Part shown: one piece after another, positions 49,430 to 60,480 of the stretch
How positions within the stretch are numbered: position 1 is the first letter of the stretch
How the letters are laid out: the number at the start of each line of letters is the position of its first letter
NCBI GenBank assembly: GCA_016748015.1
Contig: JAAOMT010000705.1
Location: 37,222 to 101,221 of the forward strand
Direction of reading: 5' to 3'
DNA length: 64,000 nt
Origin: Geosiphon pyriformis
Taxonomy: Eukaryota > Glomeromycota > Glomeromycetes > Archaeosporales > Geosiphonaceae
The notes under the pieces: generated by a model
What the model was told of the DNA's origin: nothing
Database searches by the model: none
The model's input: the letters and a program-made list of their open reading frames with translations, nothing else
Program-made: the position numbers and the translations under genes

Positions 49430-51770
49430 TAATTAAACAAGATTTAAAAAGTAAAAATTTTATCTGTAATAATATTATTAAAATTTTTATAATAAGTGTT
49501 TTTTTTCTGGTTTAAGTAAAAATATTATGATATATATAAGTGTATAATATAGTTTTATTTGGTTTAAATAGTTAATTACATATAGTAAATATGTAATTAT
49601 ATTTAATTGAAAATATTTAATCTGTTTTTGTATACTAAATAATAATTAAGCTGTATTTATAATTTAATAAAAAATATATAAAAGTAGTGTTTTTTATAAA
49701 ATAATTAAAATTTGCTCTTTTTATTATTATATAAATAAATATTTATATTTGTTATGATAAATAAAAAAAATATTTTATATATAAATTTAATTATAATAAA
49801 GTTATTTTTTTTTATTTGATTTATTTTTCTGTTAAATTTTAATTTAATAAAAATTTTAAGATTTTTAAAAATTGAATTTTATATTTTTTATTTAATATAT
49901 TTTTTAATTAAACTTATTTTAAAATACTTAAAAAAATATAATATTAATTAACTTTTGTATTTAGTATTTTTTAAATAAATATTTTTAAATTTAAATAACA
50001 ACATATTAATTAAAACTTTTTTTAAAACAGAAAAAACTATTAAATAGTAATTTATTTAAATTACTTAAACATAATTTTTAAAAACTTGATTTTTAATATT
50101 ATAACTAATAGTTTTAATAACCAAAATATGGTATTAAATTTTTAATATATTCAGATTGTTTTTAAACCAAAAAATATACAAAACTTTTTTAAATAATTAA
50201 AAATAAATTATGTTCAACTAATATAGCAACAAATACAAATTTCAGATTATTAGTAACTATTATTTTTAAAATTTACTGTTATATAGTTTTTAAAGAAAAC
50301 TAATATTAATACTATTCAATAAATAACTAATAAAAATTTGTCAATATTTAAACCTCTAATTTTAATTTCTAAATAATAAATAGAACTGAAAAAAATCAAA
50401 ATTTAGATAAAGTTATTATTATTAATGTTAAAACAATTTAAAAACTAATTAAATAGATAAATGCCAAGAAAAATTAGACCAAAAAACAAAATATTTTTTT
50501 TTTATAAAAAAATTATGAACTGATTTATTATATGCTTTGTGGTTTTTGGCTTTTAAAGATAATTTTACAATAAATATAGCCATTAAACCTGTGTAAAAAA
50601 TTAAAGTAACCAAAAAATGCACTTAAAAAATGCTGATTATTAGACTTATTGGCTTAAATAATATGAAAAAACTAGGAATCTTAAAAATCTACATTTTGAT
50701 TAACTTTAGCAGTTATCGTATAACTAAAAACAGCAAAATTATAGTTTATATTTATGATATTACTATAAAATAACTGGATATTATTTAAAAGTTTATACTC
50801 TTTTATTTTTAACGGTCTCTTAAAATAATGGCAACCAAAAAAATAATAATTATGACAATAATGCTTTCAATAACAGAGCCAATTAAGCTTATATTAATTT
50901 CTTTGGAGAGAATTTCTTAGTTAAAGCAACCACCTATCAGTCTGTAAACTGGTAAGCACACTTTTAAAAAGTGAAAATACAAACCAATTAGAAGAAAACC
51001 TCTCGTATAGATTCAACTTACTTAATAATAGTTAAGAAATAGACAAACTAACAATTAATTTCTTCATACCTAAAAGAGCAAAAAAGAAAACCAAGTAAAT
51101 TTCATTTTGAATTCCAATAAAGCTTTCTCCTTTACTATTAAAATAAATGACTTGAAACTTCATTTATTGTCAGCTAGCATATTAGAAATACAAAAAATTC
51201 TTTTTAACGAATAATTACTAGTTTTATTTTAGGTTCATATCTCAGAAAAAAGAGAGGAAAAATATTAAATCAACCCAAGATATTTTGCCCTAAACATAAC
51301 AAATCTTAAAGTTGATTGATAACAAATACATTTTTATAATCTTAAAAAAAGGAAATATGGAATCATTTATGCAATAAAAAATTTCAAGAAAACCTCAAAA
51401 TAACAAGCACGCGAGTGAGTGAAGGAGGAAAATGAAAAATATTAACTTTCAATTTCAATGTAAATTGATTGAAATAAAAGTTGTTATATCAATGAAAATA
51501 ATTATCTACTACCGCAAGTCCAAAAAAAGTCCAAAGAAAAAATAAAAACTAAATCTTTCCCAAAATAGTTAAATATTTCATCAGATGGGGCTGTGAATTT
51601 CTCAAATTCTTTTTTTATAAGTATTTAAAGGAAAGAATTTTACATTAAAATTTATTTAAACCTAATTATTTTTATCACTAAGAAAACATAATCTATGCTA
51701 AGAAAACCCCTATAAAAAAATTTAATTAATAAAAATTTAGTAGCTACTTAAAAAGAGTTTTTATTAAAAT
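49430..51770. other. AT-rich intergenic stretch, composition boundary
   Basis: No open frame or transposon domain was recognised. To about 51.3 kb it has the same composition as the transposon half. From about 51.4 kb CpG reappears (for example CACGCGAGTGAG at 51408), and the flanking DNA of the pirin gene begins. Confidence 0.5.
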
Positions 51771-51805
51771 ACTGAATGTTATTATTTATTATTTTAAACT
51801 TGAAA

Positions 51806-52672
51806 TTAAGCTAAATCAAATAGCACAAATTCAGCATTCTTTTCCCCACTACTCTCAATTGAGACCTGTTCTCCAGATTTTACATCAGTGATAAATACCC
51901 CATCACCCTCATTTAACGTCTCGTTTCCATTAATTTTTACTTGTCCATCGGTATTAGTTAGATGAAGATATAACCTTCTCATTTTATCGTTTTCTCCTTG
52001 AACGGTATGCTTAACATTTTTACCAGGTTCTAAGATACTAGCAAACATATGAAAATCAGAATGGATTCCAATAGTGGAATCATTTTCTTTTTTTACTAAA
52101 GCACCGGTAACGATAGGCGAAATCAAATGAACAAGAGAATTCTTTTTTTGAATATCAGAAAATCGTTTTGTATGATATTCTGGTTTGAGCTTAGAAATGT
52201 CTGGTTTTACCCAAATTTGAAGAAAATGAACTGGAAGTGTTTTATGTATGTTGTATTCCGAGTGAGAGATTCCTGTGCCGGCAGATGTGAATTGAACATC
52301 GCCACGTTTTAAAATTTCTATATTTCCCATTGCTATAAATTATTTAGAAAAAAAGAAAGTATTAGAATATTGATAACCTGGGTTTTTTATGCTTATCAGT
52401 TTCCAATGAAAGATTTCGATAAAAAACTTACAATCACGATGCTCCAACTCTCCCGAAATGATGTAGGAAAAAATCTCAAATTCACGATGTGAATGTGTCC
52501 CGAATCCTTTGGTCGGTGCCACAATATCTTCATTGATTACTTTCAATGACCCGAAACCTTGGAAATTGGGATGATAATAGTTGGCGAACGAAAATGTATG
52601 ATGAGTATCTAACCATCCATGATTTGCATAGCCACGGTCCTCGGAACGACGAAGAACAAGTTTTGCAGGCAT
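51806..52672 (-). CDS. Pirin-family protein (quercetinase-like bicupin), two exons
   Basis: Exon 1 is 52672-52432 and exon 2 is 52332-51806. The 99-bp intron has GTAAGT at its start and TTTATAG at its end. Spliced length is 255 aa. The N-terminal cupin reads MPAKLVLRRSEDRGYANHG, then THHTFSFANYYHP and GFGTHSHREFEIFSYI, with ELEHRDSMGN across the splice. The pirin metal ligands are all present: His60, His62, His104 and Glu106 (in G-T-G-I-S-H-S-E). The second cupin follows (EKNAEFVLFDLA end). Pirins are iron-binding nuclear or cytosolic proteins; bacterial homologues such as YhhW oxidise quercetin. There is no signal peptide. Minus-strand AATAAA lies just after the stop (51785-51790). The splice joins the frame exactly and restores the conserved H-R-D-S-M-G-N, so the model is firm. 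The substrate is not known from sequence. Confidence 0.92.
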
Positions 52673-52679
52673 TTCAAGT

Positions 52680-54541
52680 TTTTATGGTGAGAAGATAGAT
52701 GTTGAAATTTAGCTATAGAAAAAGGATGAGATTTTAAACGGAACAAGATTTTGGATTATTTTTCTTTATTAGAGTGCTTAATAGATTGAACGAGTTTTAA
52801 AAGGCTTTCGTTTATTGTAAGGACAAAATTCAAAGTTTGTATTCAGACTGAGTTATTTATACTTAACTTATCGGTAATCTTTGAGGATAATTCATCAGCG
52901 GAACATTCTATGGAAATCCATAATTCCCCGGCTATTAACATTTGTCATCCTGAAAACGTGATTTGTAATTTTGGTTCTTAAGCCAGGATTAGTAATTAAC
53001 CAGTCAAAATTTCAAAGCATCTTTGGAATTAGAACCCCACGAAATTGTATTATTTGTTGGTCCATTGTATTTTCTTGATTATTTTTTCATTTTAAAATAT
53101 TCTTTTAAAAAAAATGTTTTAAATCCATATGCTTTGAAATAACCAATGTATAATATTTATTACATTTTTGATATGTCAAAATTTAATTAAACTACGAATC
53201 AATAATTATCATTTTGGTGTAATTTTAATAAAATATAAATTTTGTCTCTAATTACCGGTATTCAGATATATTCTTACAGGGAAATTTACTTTTCTAAAAG
53301 CTTGATTCAATATCATGAAAGAAACTCTTTAGATCTTTTTGCAACAAATATTTAATGCTAGTATGTTGAAAAGACTAACTTCCGATTACTTAACACAAAT
53401 GAAAAATAAATACAATATTACAAATTACAAAACAATATCAATAATTTAAAAACGTATTTGAATTTATTACTGTTACGAGAAATAAAACATAAAACTTTTA
53501 TATAGACTAACATTTTACTAATATAATCATAAATTTCAAAAATGATGTTATGCTTTCTAGATGTGATTTTAACTAACATTAATACCTATTGTTTATGACA
53601 AGTTGAATTGTAATCAGCCATCTATTAATTATTTTTTGATAATATTAGGTAATTTCATAACTTGAATTTTTATGCAATCTGTAAAACAACGTTCATGGTG
53701 CTTTGGAAATTAACCAATTTTTTGATTAATAAATATAATTAAAAAAAAAGCTGGTAAATAAAAAGACAATTTTCAATCAAATATGAGAAAAATGTGTTAC
53801 CAAACTTAGTAACAAAGACAATGAAAATTTCTATCCAATATTATATAATGATTAATATATGTTGAATGTTAATATCAATAATTTGATTTTGATTATATTT
53901 AGATATTTATTAGTTTTAAACCTCTTTAAGCAAGTTACAGCTCTTATGTTCAAATGTTTCATTAAACGCCAGACATTTCTGTAAAAGTGAGAGGGTTAAT
54001 ACAAAAACATCAATTATAATCTTTATACATGGACTAAAGTATAACAGAAGATCATTTGTTAAAAAATGAGTTGGAAATTACCTCGGGAAATTAATGTTTA
54101 AATTTAGATGCAGCAAAACATGAGATTTCAGAATTATAAAAAATATGAATACGTTTCAGGCCCCGGGATATGGTGAAGCAAAAAAAAGAGGGGTGATTAA
54201 AGGCTGGAGCCATTTTCTCATATTCCCCTATTTATATTGAGAATTCAGGAAAATTTTCCCGGCGTTTACGAACAGCTTTATTTGATTTGCTCACATGAGG
54301 TTTTATTATTTAGGAGGCCCATTATAAACGAAGTTTGAAACTTAATTTGAACATTTTATTTTAAGAACCCTGATTACAAATCTGCTGTAACTTTGCAAAT
54401 AAAACAAAATTTTCCGATATAGTCCATAGTCCAATATGATATTCCTGAGAGCCAACAAGAAAATGAAATAGCTATATTTTTTGAGAATTCATAATGATCC
54501 AGAAGACAAATAATATGCGAGTTTCCCTTTGAGGAACAAAA
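52680..54541. other. Intergenic region
   Basis: No convincing open frame. It holds the upstream region of the pirin gene (right side) and the downstream region of the gene at 54.5 kb. A less AT-rich patch at 54150-54310 (CCCCGGGATATGG, CCCGGCGTTTACG) has no coding signature on either strand and could be regulatory or untranslated sequence. Confidence 0.5.
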
Positions 54542-56397
54542 TTACTCGCAATCAATCATTGAAAGTTCTCCCTTTTTTCGTTTTTGTTCCTCAACCCACT
54601 GGCGGATGGCACAAATAGCAAAATCCTGCACTGGCGGCTTTTCACCTTTATAATACCTTTTGATCTGCGTCCACCCCAGTTTTGAAGTCGAATTACCGAA
54701 AAGTTCTCTGGTTATTTCTTTGAAATTATCAGTGCTTGGTTTCTTCATGTAACGCAAGTTGATATAATAAATAAATGCATCATTCAAACAACATCGTTGT
54801 TCAGGTGTCCATATCTCTTCCGTTCCTGGATTAAGTCGGCTTGGGATTCGAATGGTGCGAGTTCGAATGCTTGGTTTGCTAGGGTCAGGTCGAGGGGTTA
54901 CTGGTGGGTATTGTGGAATAGAGGTACGTAAACGTTTAAATGATTCTTCTGAAGAGGAAGGATCAAAAGAAGCCCCCCGCTTGATTGATGTCACTAAATT
55001 TTCTGTTTCATTTGATACATAAGCAACACCCTCTTGATCGCCGTCAATCATTTGCTGAGTTTCCTGTTCCTTTTTTAAAATGAACTGAAAAGGTTCCGGG
55101 TATCTTTGTTTTATATATTCTGATTTGAACTCATTAGTTGTGATAGGCAATAAAGGCATTCCAGAGGGGCTAACTGTTTCAATGCTTTTTTGCTTCAGAT
55201 TAGATGCGTTTACAACAACGTGATAAGCTTTTGGATATGATGTGGGACATATAAACTTCATTTCCTTGTTGTAGTCTGTCGAAAAATTACGAAACGACGA
55301 AATTCCATTGGAGCTAATTATTGCTATATTTTCTTTTTTAGGTTGTGATTTGTGTTGAATATCAAAATTTAAAGTTGTTTGGTTCTCATCAGACTCTCCT
55401 TTCATTTGGATATCTGGCTTAATTTCTTCTTGCTTGTCCTCATATGGAAGCCCTATTATGCCGTTTAAATTTGTATTCTCTTGCTTTACTTGAAATAATG
55501 GTTGAGGGGAAATATGTGGAATCAAAAAATTAATGTCCACGTTATTAACCTTAGTTACTTCTTCACGATACACAAATGATGATGGAAGGCTAATGCCTTC
55601 CAAGACTGTTTGATTTGAATCAAATTTTTGTTCAAATTGATGATGTCCTTTGTTCGCATTTATTTCGTTTCTTCGAGTCTCAAGTTTCATTTCAGTTTGA
55701 GACAACCTTGATGGTTGAAGCTTGATAGAAGGGTCATCTTGTTGGAAACTTTCATCACATTCTAACCATATAGCTGCTTTGTTATTCACTTGATTTTCCA
55801 TTTCTTCCTCTTTCAGATCAGACTGGGTTTTAGGAATAAATTCAGGTTCCGTGACATTTTGGCCCGACCCGTTTTGTAATTCAAAATAGTTCTTCATGTC
55901 ATCTTTTCGAATCTCTTCTTTGGTCATCTCGGGTAAAGTATTTTCTTTCTGCAAATTTCTTTGTTCCGTCTCTCGTTTTTCTTCTGGCGCCACGTTAAAA
56001 ACCTTTACTTCTTGATGGGCTGTTTCGGCAACAAAATCTTGGCTAATAAAAAACAATATACGTAAACTTTAACAAGCTCTAAAGATGAAACTAGAAATCA
56101 ATTTAGGAAATATTTGCCCTTTCTCTAATTCTTTCAAGTCTTGTATTGAACTACAAGCCCGATCAAGTAATTCAGCATATCGTTGGGATGCCTTAAGACC
56201 TTCACTATTGGCCTTTTCCATCTTTAAATTGATTTTAATAAAACTCATGAGCGTAAGTTTAATTGAAAGGAAATATGAATTTTCACATCCTTTTAACTCA
56301 CTGCGCTAATTTCGTCCTTTAATTTAGCAATCAAAAGAGCCTTTTGACATTCACATGGGGATTTTTTAATGGGTTGTTTACTTTCGGTTGTCTCCAT
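54542..56397 (-). CDS. Multi-exon nuclear-type protein of unknown family
   Basis: The main exon (54542 to about 56040) encodes roughly 500 aa. An upstream exon pair is supported: exon 1 at 56397-56302 (32 codons, METTESKQPIKKSP...) ends at GTGAGT, and exon 2 begins at ATG 56221 after TTTAAAG, both phase 0. The junction between exon 2 and the main exon is not resolved, but TTTTTTATTAG near 56043 and AAACAG near 56018 are possible acceptors. The Met at 56056 is therefore probably intronic. The middle is Gln/Glu/Asn-rich and disordered with many Psi-K-x-E motifs (VKQE, FKSE, LKKE, LKEE, MKGE), the pattern of SUMO sites. Basic runs (SFKRLR; RTRTIRIPSRL) suggest nuclear import. The last ~90 residues (EEIWTPEQRCCLNDAF...LGWTQIKRYYKG...) are predicted helical and faintly like a homeodomain fold, without its W-F-x-N-x-R signature. 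I do not recognise the family; a transcription regulator is a guess. Confidence 0.75.
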
Positions 56398-58340
56398 ACT
56401 TGAATAGCAAAGAAAATGAAATTCAAATTTTTTTTAGGTTCATCCCCCCCCCTCCCTGAATTTGTTGTGAAAAAGATTGCCCTGTCAACTTGTGGCAGGG
56501 CTATTAGATTCTTTTTGAAAAAGAAACCAAAATTTGCACAAGTTTATGCTAATATATTCATACACGTGCCTGGCACTGCATACCTTAAAATGTTTTCTTT
56601 AATGGAAAAGACCTAGTTTAGAAGTTTTGATGAATAAACTTAGCTCTAATAGAGAGTACTAGACAACAAGTATTAAGTGTAGAATATGAAGAGTAGGTCT
56701 AGGTCATGAACCAGTCTTTTAAGTTGACCTTGATTTTAATGTGTCTAAAATCATCAATGTATCAGTGCTCGATATAAGAGGTTTTGTTGCATGATTCAAA
56801 GCCGATTTAGTTATAAAAATTGGATATTTCATCAGTAAAATAAGAGCCTTTAATACTGATCTAATTTTAAATTGCTCTATCACGCGACCGTTACTTGATT
56901 CCGGTAAAGGCCAAGAGAGTCTGACTTGTCGATGTGTAATTTCTATTTTCTATTTTCTATTTTCTATTTACATCAGAGAGGTTGTTGAATGAATGAGCGA
57001 CCAGCTTTTACTTCGTGGTTATTAATGTAAGAGGGTACTTTAGGAAGGCTGGGAAAGGAAGTTAATGTTTTATGCTCGGAGCAAGTAACTCCTGACAAAA
57101 TTAATAGGTATGATGGTCAAGAGAAAAACAAAATCTTTTGATTATTTAATTGAATAAAGCAAACCCAATAGTGTTCAGAGTAGTAGAATTTAAAGTTGAT
57201 GACATTTTTGAATTAGCTTTCATAATTCACATATTTGTACCGTTTAACACTCATTAATCGACAAAAGTTCTCTGTTGACTTTTGCTTTCTTGAAAATTAT
57301 AACTTCGAAATTTTATTCTCGTTTAATTTCACACCATACTAAAGATAGGAGTTCAAAATGGTTTATCTCAATTTTCCTGAGCATTCTGGAATTAGCGGAT
57401 AGATTAAATTGATCAACTGTAGCTAGAACTAGTTAATTATAATCAATTGGCATAGTTATTTTTACATAACTAGAGTTCTATCAAGCAAATGCTTATAAAA
57501 CATTCATCAAGCTTCATTTACATCCTGATTAATATGAAGTTCACATCTATCACATTTAAACACTTTACTTCCATCCAAATTTCTCTTATCACAATTTTGC
57601 CATATCTTTCTACTTTCAATTGGAGATGTTTACAGAATCTTGGATGTGCTCAAATTACATTTTATAAATTTTTTTGTTTAATCTTCTTTCTTTCACATTT
57701 GTATATTATGGAAAATTAACAATCCAATAATATTAAATGTTTATTAATCAAAAATAGTTTTTATATATATTAATTAATCAAATATGTTTTCTTAAATAGC
57801 TGTTATATTATAAGCCAATTTATTACATTCTATCTATTGTTAAACCAAAAAAAAATTGTCTTTATTTGCTTTTATTTTTCACCTTAATTTTTTATTCTTG
57901 TTTATATCTGAATTTAATACAACAATTGCAATTCTTTTTTGTAATTAACAGATAAAAATCACATTACCAAATTATTTTTTTAAAAGTACCACAATCTTTA
58001 TTTGGAAATAAATTCAAAACAAACTAACACAGTTTTTCTCTAGTGTCGTCACTTGTTACATGCTACTGTTGTTCTGGTTTTCGTGTTACGCTTTCTGCTT
58101 GTTCTGGGACTCTCTTCTGTATCTAGCTGCTCGTCATCCTTGAAAACAATGTTAATTATTAGAATATCCTGGGAAAGTTTGTGCTCGTCGGAGGTCTAAT
58201 CGTCGAAGAGAACGGCAGAAACGATCGCGATGGGTAATCACATATTCTGAGCCGATATGGCTGAGAAGTTCGTAGGTCGGAATCGAGAAAGGAGGGTCCA
58301 CTTTTGTCACCAGAGATCCTGGCGCTAGAAACACGGGCGT
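56398..58340. other. Intergenic region
   Basis: Short open frames at 56416-56616 and 57489-57719 lack coding character. A 7-bp tandem repeat (CTATTTT, about four copies) lies at 56943-56970. From 57.7 to 58.0 kb the DNA is AT-rich. From 58.05 kb it becomes GC-richer with many CpG (see the candidate exon at 58152). Confidence 0.5.
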
Positions 58341-58376
58341 ATAGGTGATCTTATTAGTTTGATATGCATTATGGGA
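58152..58376 (-). other. Open minus-strand stretch without ATG, possible exon
   Basis: About 75 codons are open, with balanced amino-acid use (KITYTPVFLAPGSLVTKVDPP, then IPTYELLSHIGSEYVITHRD and a basic RSLRRLDLRRA) and normal CpG, ending at TAA 58152-58154. No ATG opens the frame. An AATAAG just upstream could be an acceptor, and another open segment with ATG (58503-58398, minus) could be a first exon. That segment overlaps the heat-shock elements of the BAG gene. A second open run after it (58141-58050, DDEQLDTEESPRTSRKR...) also looks coding-like. I recognise no domain. It may be an exon of an unrecognised gene, a degraded gene or untranslated promoter DNA. Confidence 0.25.
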
Positions 58377-58421
58377 TAGTCACGGATAAAAGATACCCAG
58401 AATGCCGAGATTTTTACCCGA

Positions 58422-58439
58422 GAACGTTCGGGAACATTC
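58422..58439 (+). promoter_or_regulatory. Heat-shock element, four perfect pentamers
   Basis: GAAcgTTCggGAAcaTTC: four alternating nGAAn/nTTCn units with exact 2-bp spacers, the ideal binding site for a heat-shock factor trimer. It lies about 243 bp upstream of the BAG start codon and 113 bp upstream of the TATA box. Confidence 0.85.
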
Positions 58440-58477
58440 TCATTATCATAGCAAAATATTTGTATTATTCGAGAGAG

Positions 58478-58490
58478 TTCCTGAATATTC
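58478..58490 (+). promoter_or_regulatory. Heat-shock element, three perfect pentamers
   Basis: TTCctGAAtaTTC, three exact alternating units 38 bp downstream of the first element, with a one-mismatch fourth unit (GAG) on its left. It strengthens the case for heat-shock factor control. Confidence 0.75.
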
Positions 58491-58551
58491 ATGTCGACAG
58501 GCATCAATGTAAGCAAGTAACTAAGCAATTACGACAGGCTATGCCAACATG

Positions 58552-58557
58552 TATAAA
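58552..58557 (+). promoter_or_regulatory. TATA box of the BAG gene
   Basis: TATAAAA in a CpG-containing context 125 bp before the ATG and 62 bp after the second heat-shock element. Transcription would start near 58580-58600, giving a 5' UTR of roughly 80-100 bases. Confidence 0.6.
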
Positions 58558-58681
58558 ATGATCCTGTCGGATTGATCAATTTACAAAATAAAATCCAAAA
58601 CTTCAAAGTCACTAAGCTTTTAAAACAAAGTTCATTTTTTTAAATCTGCTAAACATACTACAACCATAAAAACTTCACATT

Positions 58682-59992
58682 ATGTTCGCATATTTCCCAC
58701 CCGATTCCGAATACATTTTCTTTACTCCCTCGAATTCACGTTATTCTCAACCAACAAGAGGCTGTCATTACGCCCAGGCAAATCGCTGTTTCCCAAATCC
58801 TCGTTATCATGAAGGGTATTACTCGCGAAATAGAGCTCATGATGTAATCTCTGAACTTCAAAACTTGGAACGACGACGAGCTATCGAATCAGCCCAACAA
58901 GAACGTCGACGTCGTATTCAAGCTGAGCAAGAAAATTTTCTTCAGCAGCAGGCCTTTCGTCAATGGGTATTGGATCAAGAACGTGAACGTGATGCAACTA
59001 ATTTTTGCGGAGGAAAGTTACGTCAGAATGCTTCCCAATCAAAAAGCGGCGAAGGTAGTAATTTTAGCAAAACCCGAAAAATTCCGATCCAGAGTGGTAA
59101 AAGCAACATCTCTCGTCAAGAAGCAGCTGAACGGATTGTAGGATTTCTTCGTCACCGAAATGCAAATCAAAAAACACGTCGTACTTTACATAAGCTTCAT
59201 CAACTTGGTTTAATCGAGCGGCATTTGAATGCGTTACAAAAACAGTTTAATTCAGAAGTTGTGCTGACTTTTCACACTGAACACGAAAAACAAATATTTC
59301 CTTCTACACCAGATAATCGCACTTTTCTCACTCAAGAAGAATCCGTATTGAAGATCTTTGACGAGTTGGATCGTATTGATAGCAATAACGTTGAAGTCAT
59401 ACGAGAACGACGAAAACAAATTGTGAGAACTGCTCAGAAAATGTTGAGTGATTTAGATTTAATTAAAGATTCGCAATGGAAGAAACTCAATGTTCAAGAT
59501 GAGCAAGAAGATCAAATATCTGAAGCTATGCAGGCTCAATTAAAAATCGATTCTGAAGCTATAAAGACGACCACTCTGACCACGGCGACATCAGAAAAAC
59601 TTGAGGAGGCAATTATTCAACCGTATACTATTCTCAATTCGATCGAACCAGATGTCGAGATAGCTGAGCAAGAAATGACACTAGATACTCAAATGGAGGC
59701 CGAAACTTCATTATCAGTCAATGAAGAAAATATCGAAATGGCGGAAGAAAGCACTAAAATTGAAAATTTATTCTCGACCAACAATGAAAATACTGAACTA
59801 TCAGAACAAAGCGCACAAAGCGCAATTAGCGAGAAATCACTAGAACCACAATCTCCAGATACTATGATTGAAGATCAAGACGAAGAACCTATCCAAGATA
59901 GCGAAAAAAATACAGAGTATGTGATCAAACAAGATAATAAAATAATAAACAATTTAGAAAGCGAAGACGATTTTATTATTGTTGATAAATAG
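58682..59992 (+). CDS. BAG-domain protein, Hsp70 co-chaperone
   Basis: Single-exon ORF of 436 aa. Residues 1-50 are Tyr/Pro/Arg-rich. Residues 52-105 are a charged Gln/Arg/Glu coiled coil (LERRRAIESAQQERRRRI...). At 145-175 is an amphipathic basic helix (RQEAAERIVGFLRHRNANQK). At about 213-262 is the BAG helix bundle: EESVLKIFDELDRID, then EVIRERRKQIVRTAQKMLSDLD. BAG domains contact the Hsp70 ATPase domain and promote nucleotide exchange, and the conserved acidic, Arg and Gln pattern (RxxRKxxVxxxQ) is visible. The C-terminal 170 residues are acidic and disordered, ending DDFIIVDK. Hydrophobic W/L-I-V ends like this occur in proteins with short docking motifs, but that is speculation. Two heat-shock elements and a TATA box precede it, and AATAAA follows at 60021. 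Intracellular; no signal peptide. Confidence 0.88.
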   Translation: MFAYFPPDSEYIFFTPSNSRYSQPTRGCHYAQANRCFPNPRYHEGYYSRNRAHDVISELQNLERRRAIESAQQERRRRIQAEQENFLQQQAFRQWVLDQERERDATNFCGGKLRQNASQSKSGEGSNFSKTRKIPIQSGKSNISRQEAAERIVGFLRHRNANQKTRRTLHKLHQLGLIERHLNALQKQFNSEVVLTFHTEHEKQIFPSTPDNRTFLTQEESVLKIFDELDRIDSNNVEVIRERRKQIVRTAQKMLSDLDLIKDSQWKKLNVQDEQEDQISEAMQAQLKIDSEAIKTTTLTTATSEKLEEAIIQPYTILNSIEPDVEIAEQEMTLDTQMEAETSLSVNEENIEMAEESTKIENLFSTNNENTELSEQSAQSAISEKSLEPQSPDTMIEDQDEEPIQDSEKNTEYVIKQDNKIINNLESEDDFIIVDK

Positions 59993-60020
59993 TTAGACGA
60001 AATTTTTGATTAATCAAGGG

Positions 60021-60026
60021 AATAAA
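60021..60026 (+). terminator. Polyadenylation signal of the BAG gene
   Basis: AATAAA 29 bases after the stop codon of the BAG gene. Position and sequence fit a fungal polyadenylation signal. Confidence 0.5.
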
Positions 60027-60264
60027 GATTCGAATTAAAAGACATTTTTGTATAAATCGTTAATAAAAAAATACCTTGACTGACAATAACTTAAAAATTA
60101 TCATTCTAATATCTCTGTTTTGATCTAATTACCCGCCAAAAAAATGCAGCATATAGCACATAATCATATGTATAATATCAATAGTTTGGCAAACGAAACC
60201 TCAATAAATATATAAATAAATAAATAAATTTCTAAAAGCTTTACCCGTAACGAGAGCCTTTGAT

Positions 60265-60480
60265 TCACATTCCTAATAAGGGGAATAATATGAAATGTAA
60301 AATCCAAATTTCATAATACGGAGTAAAAGATGTAACATTCACTAACAGGTAGGTACAACAGGCGGTAACTCCAAATGTTATCATTAATTGCTGTCGTACA
60401 CTCTCAATGCATTTTTGAATAAAATTGGGGGATTTTTGTATAAATTGAATGAATAATCCTCTTTGCCGTTTTTTTTTCAC
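60265..60480 (-). CDS. Possible small membrane protein, start unclear
   Basis: An open minus frame of 71 codons starts from GTG; the first in-frame ATG is well inside. It reads RQRGLFIQFIQKSPNFIQ, then a helix SVRQQL, a hydrophobic span MITFGVTACCTYLLVNV, and a second hydrophobic stretch WILHFILFPLLGM at the end. The amino-acid mix is like a real two-helix membrane protein and unlike the low-complexity chance frames nearby. It would need an upstream exon, whose DNA would overlap the promoter of the Cys-Pro gene on the other strand, or a non-ATG start. I do not recognise the family. Confidence 0.35.
   Translation of the reverse strand: MKKKRQRGLFIQFIQKSPNFIQKCIESVRQQLMITFGVTACCTYLLVNVTSFTPYYEIWILHFILFPLLGM

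Noticed and set aside
1-51000. Mitochondrial DNA origin, suggested by the extreme A+T content
   Set aside because: LINEs, gypsy elements and neighbouring spliced nuclear genes show that it is nuclear; no mitochondrial genes or tRNAs were seen.
56041-56056. ATG at 56056 as the true start of the 54.5-kb gene
   Set aside because: It lies in a TTTTTTATTAG acceptor-like tract, and coding-like exons with consistent phase occur upstream.
56416-56616. 66-codon plus-strand frame with Lys-rich sequence
   Set aside because: No domain, weak context, and sequence character typical of intergenic DNA.
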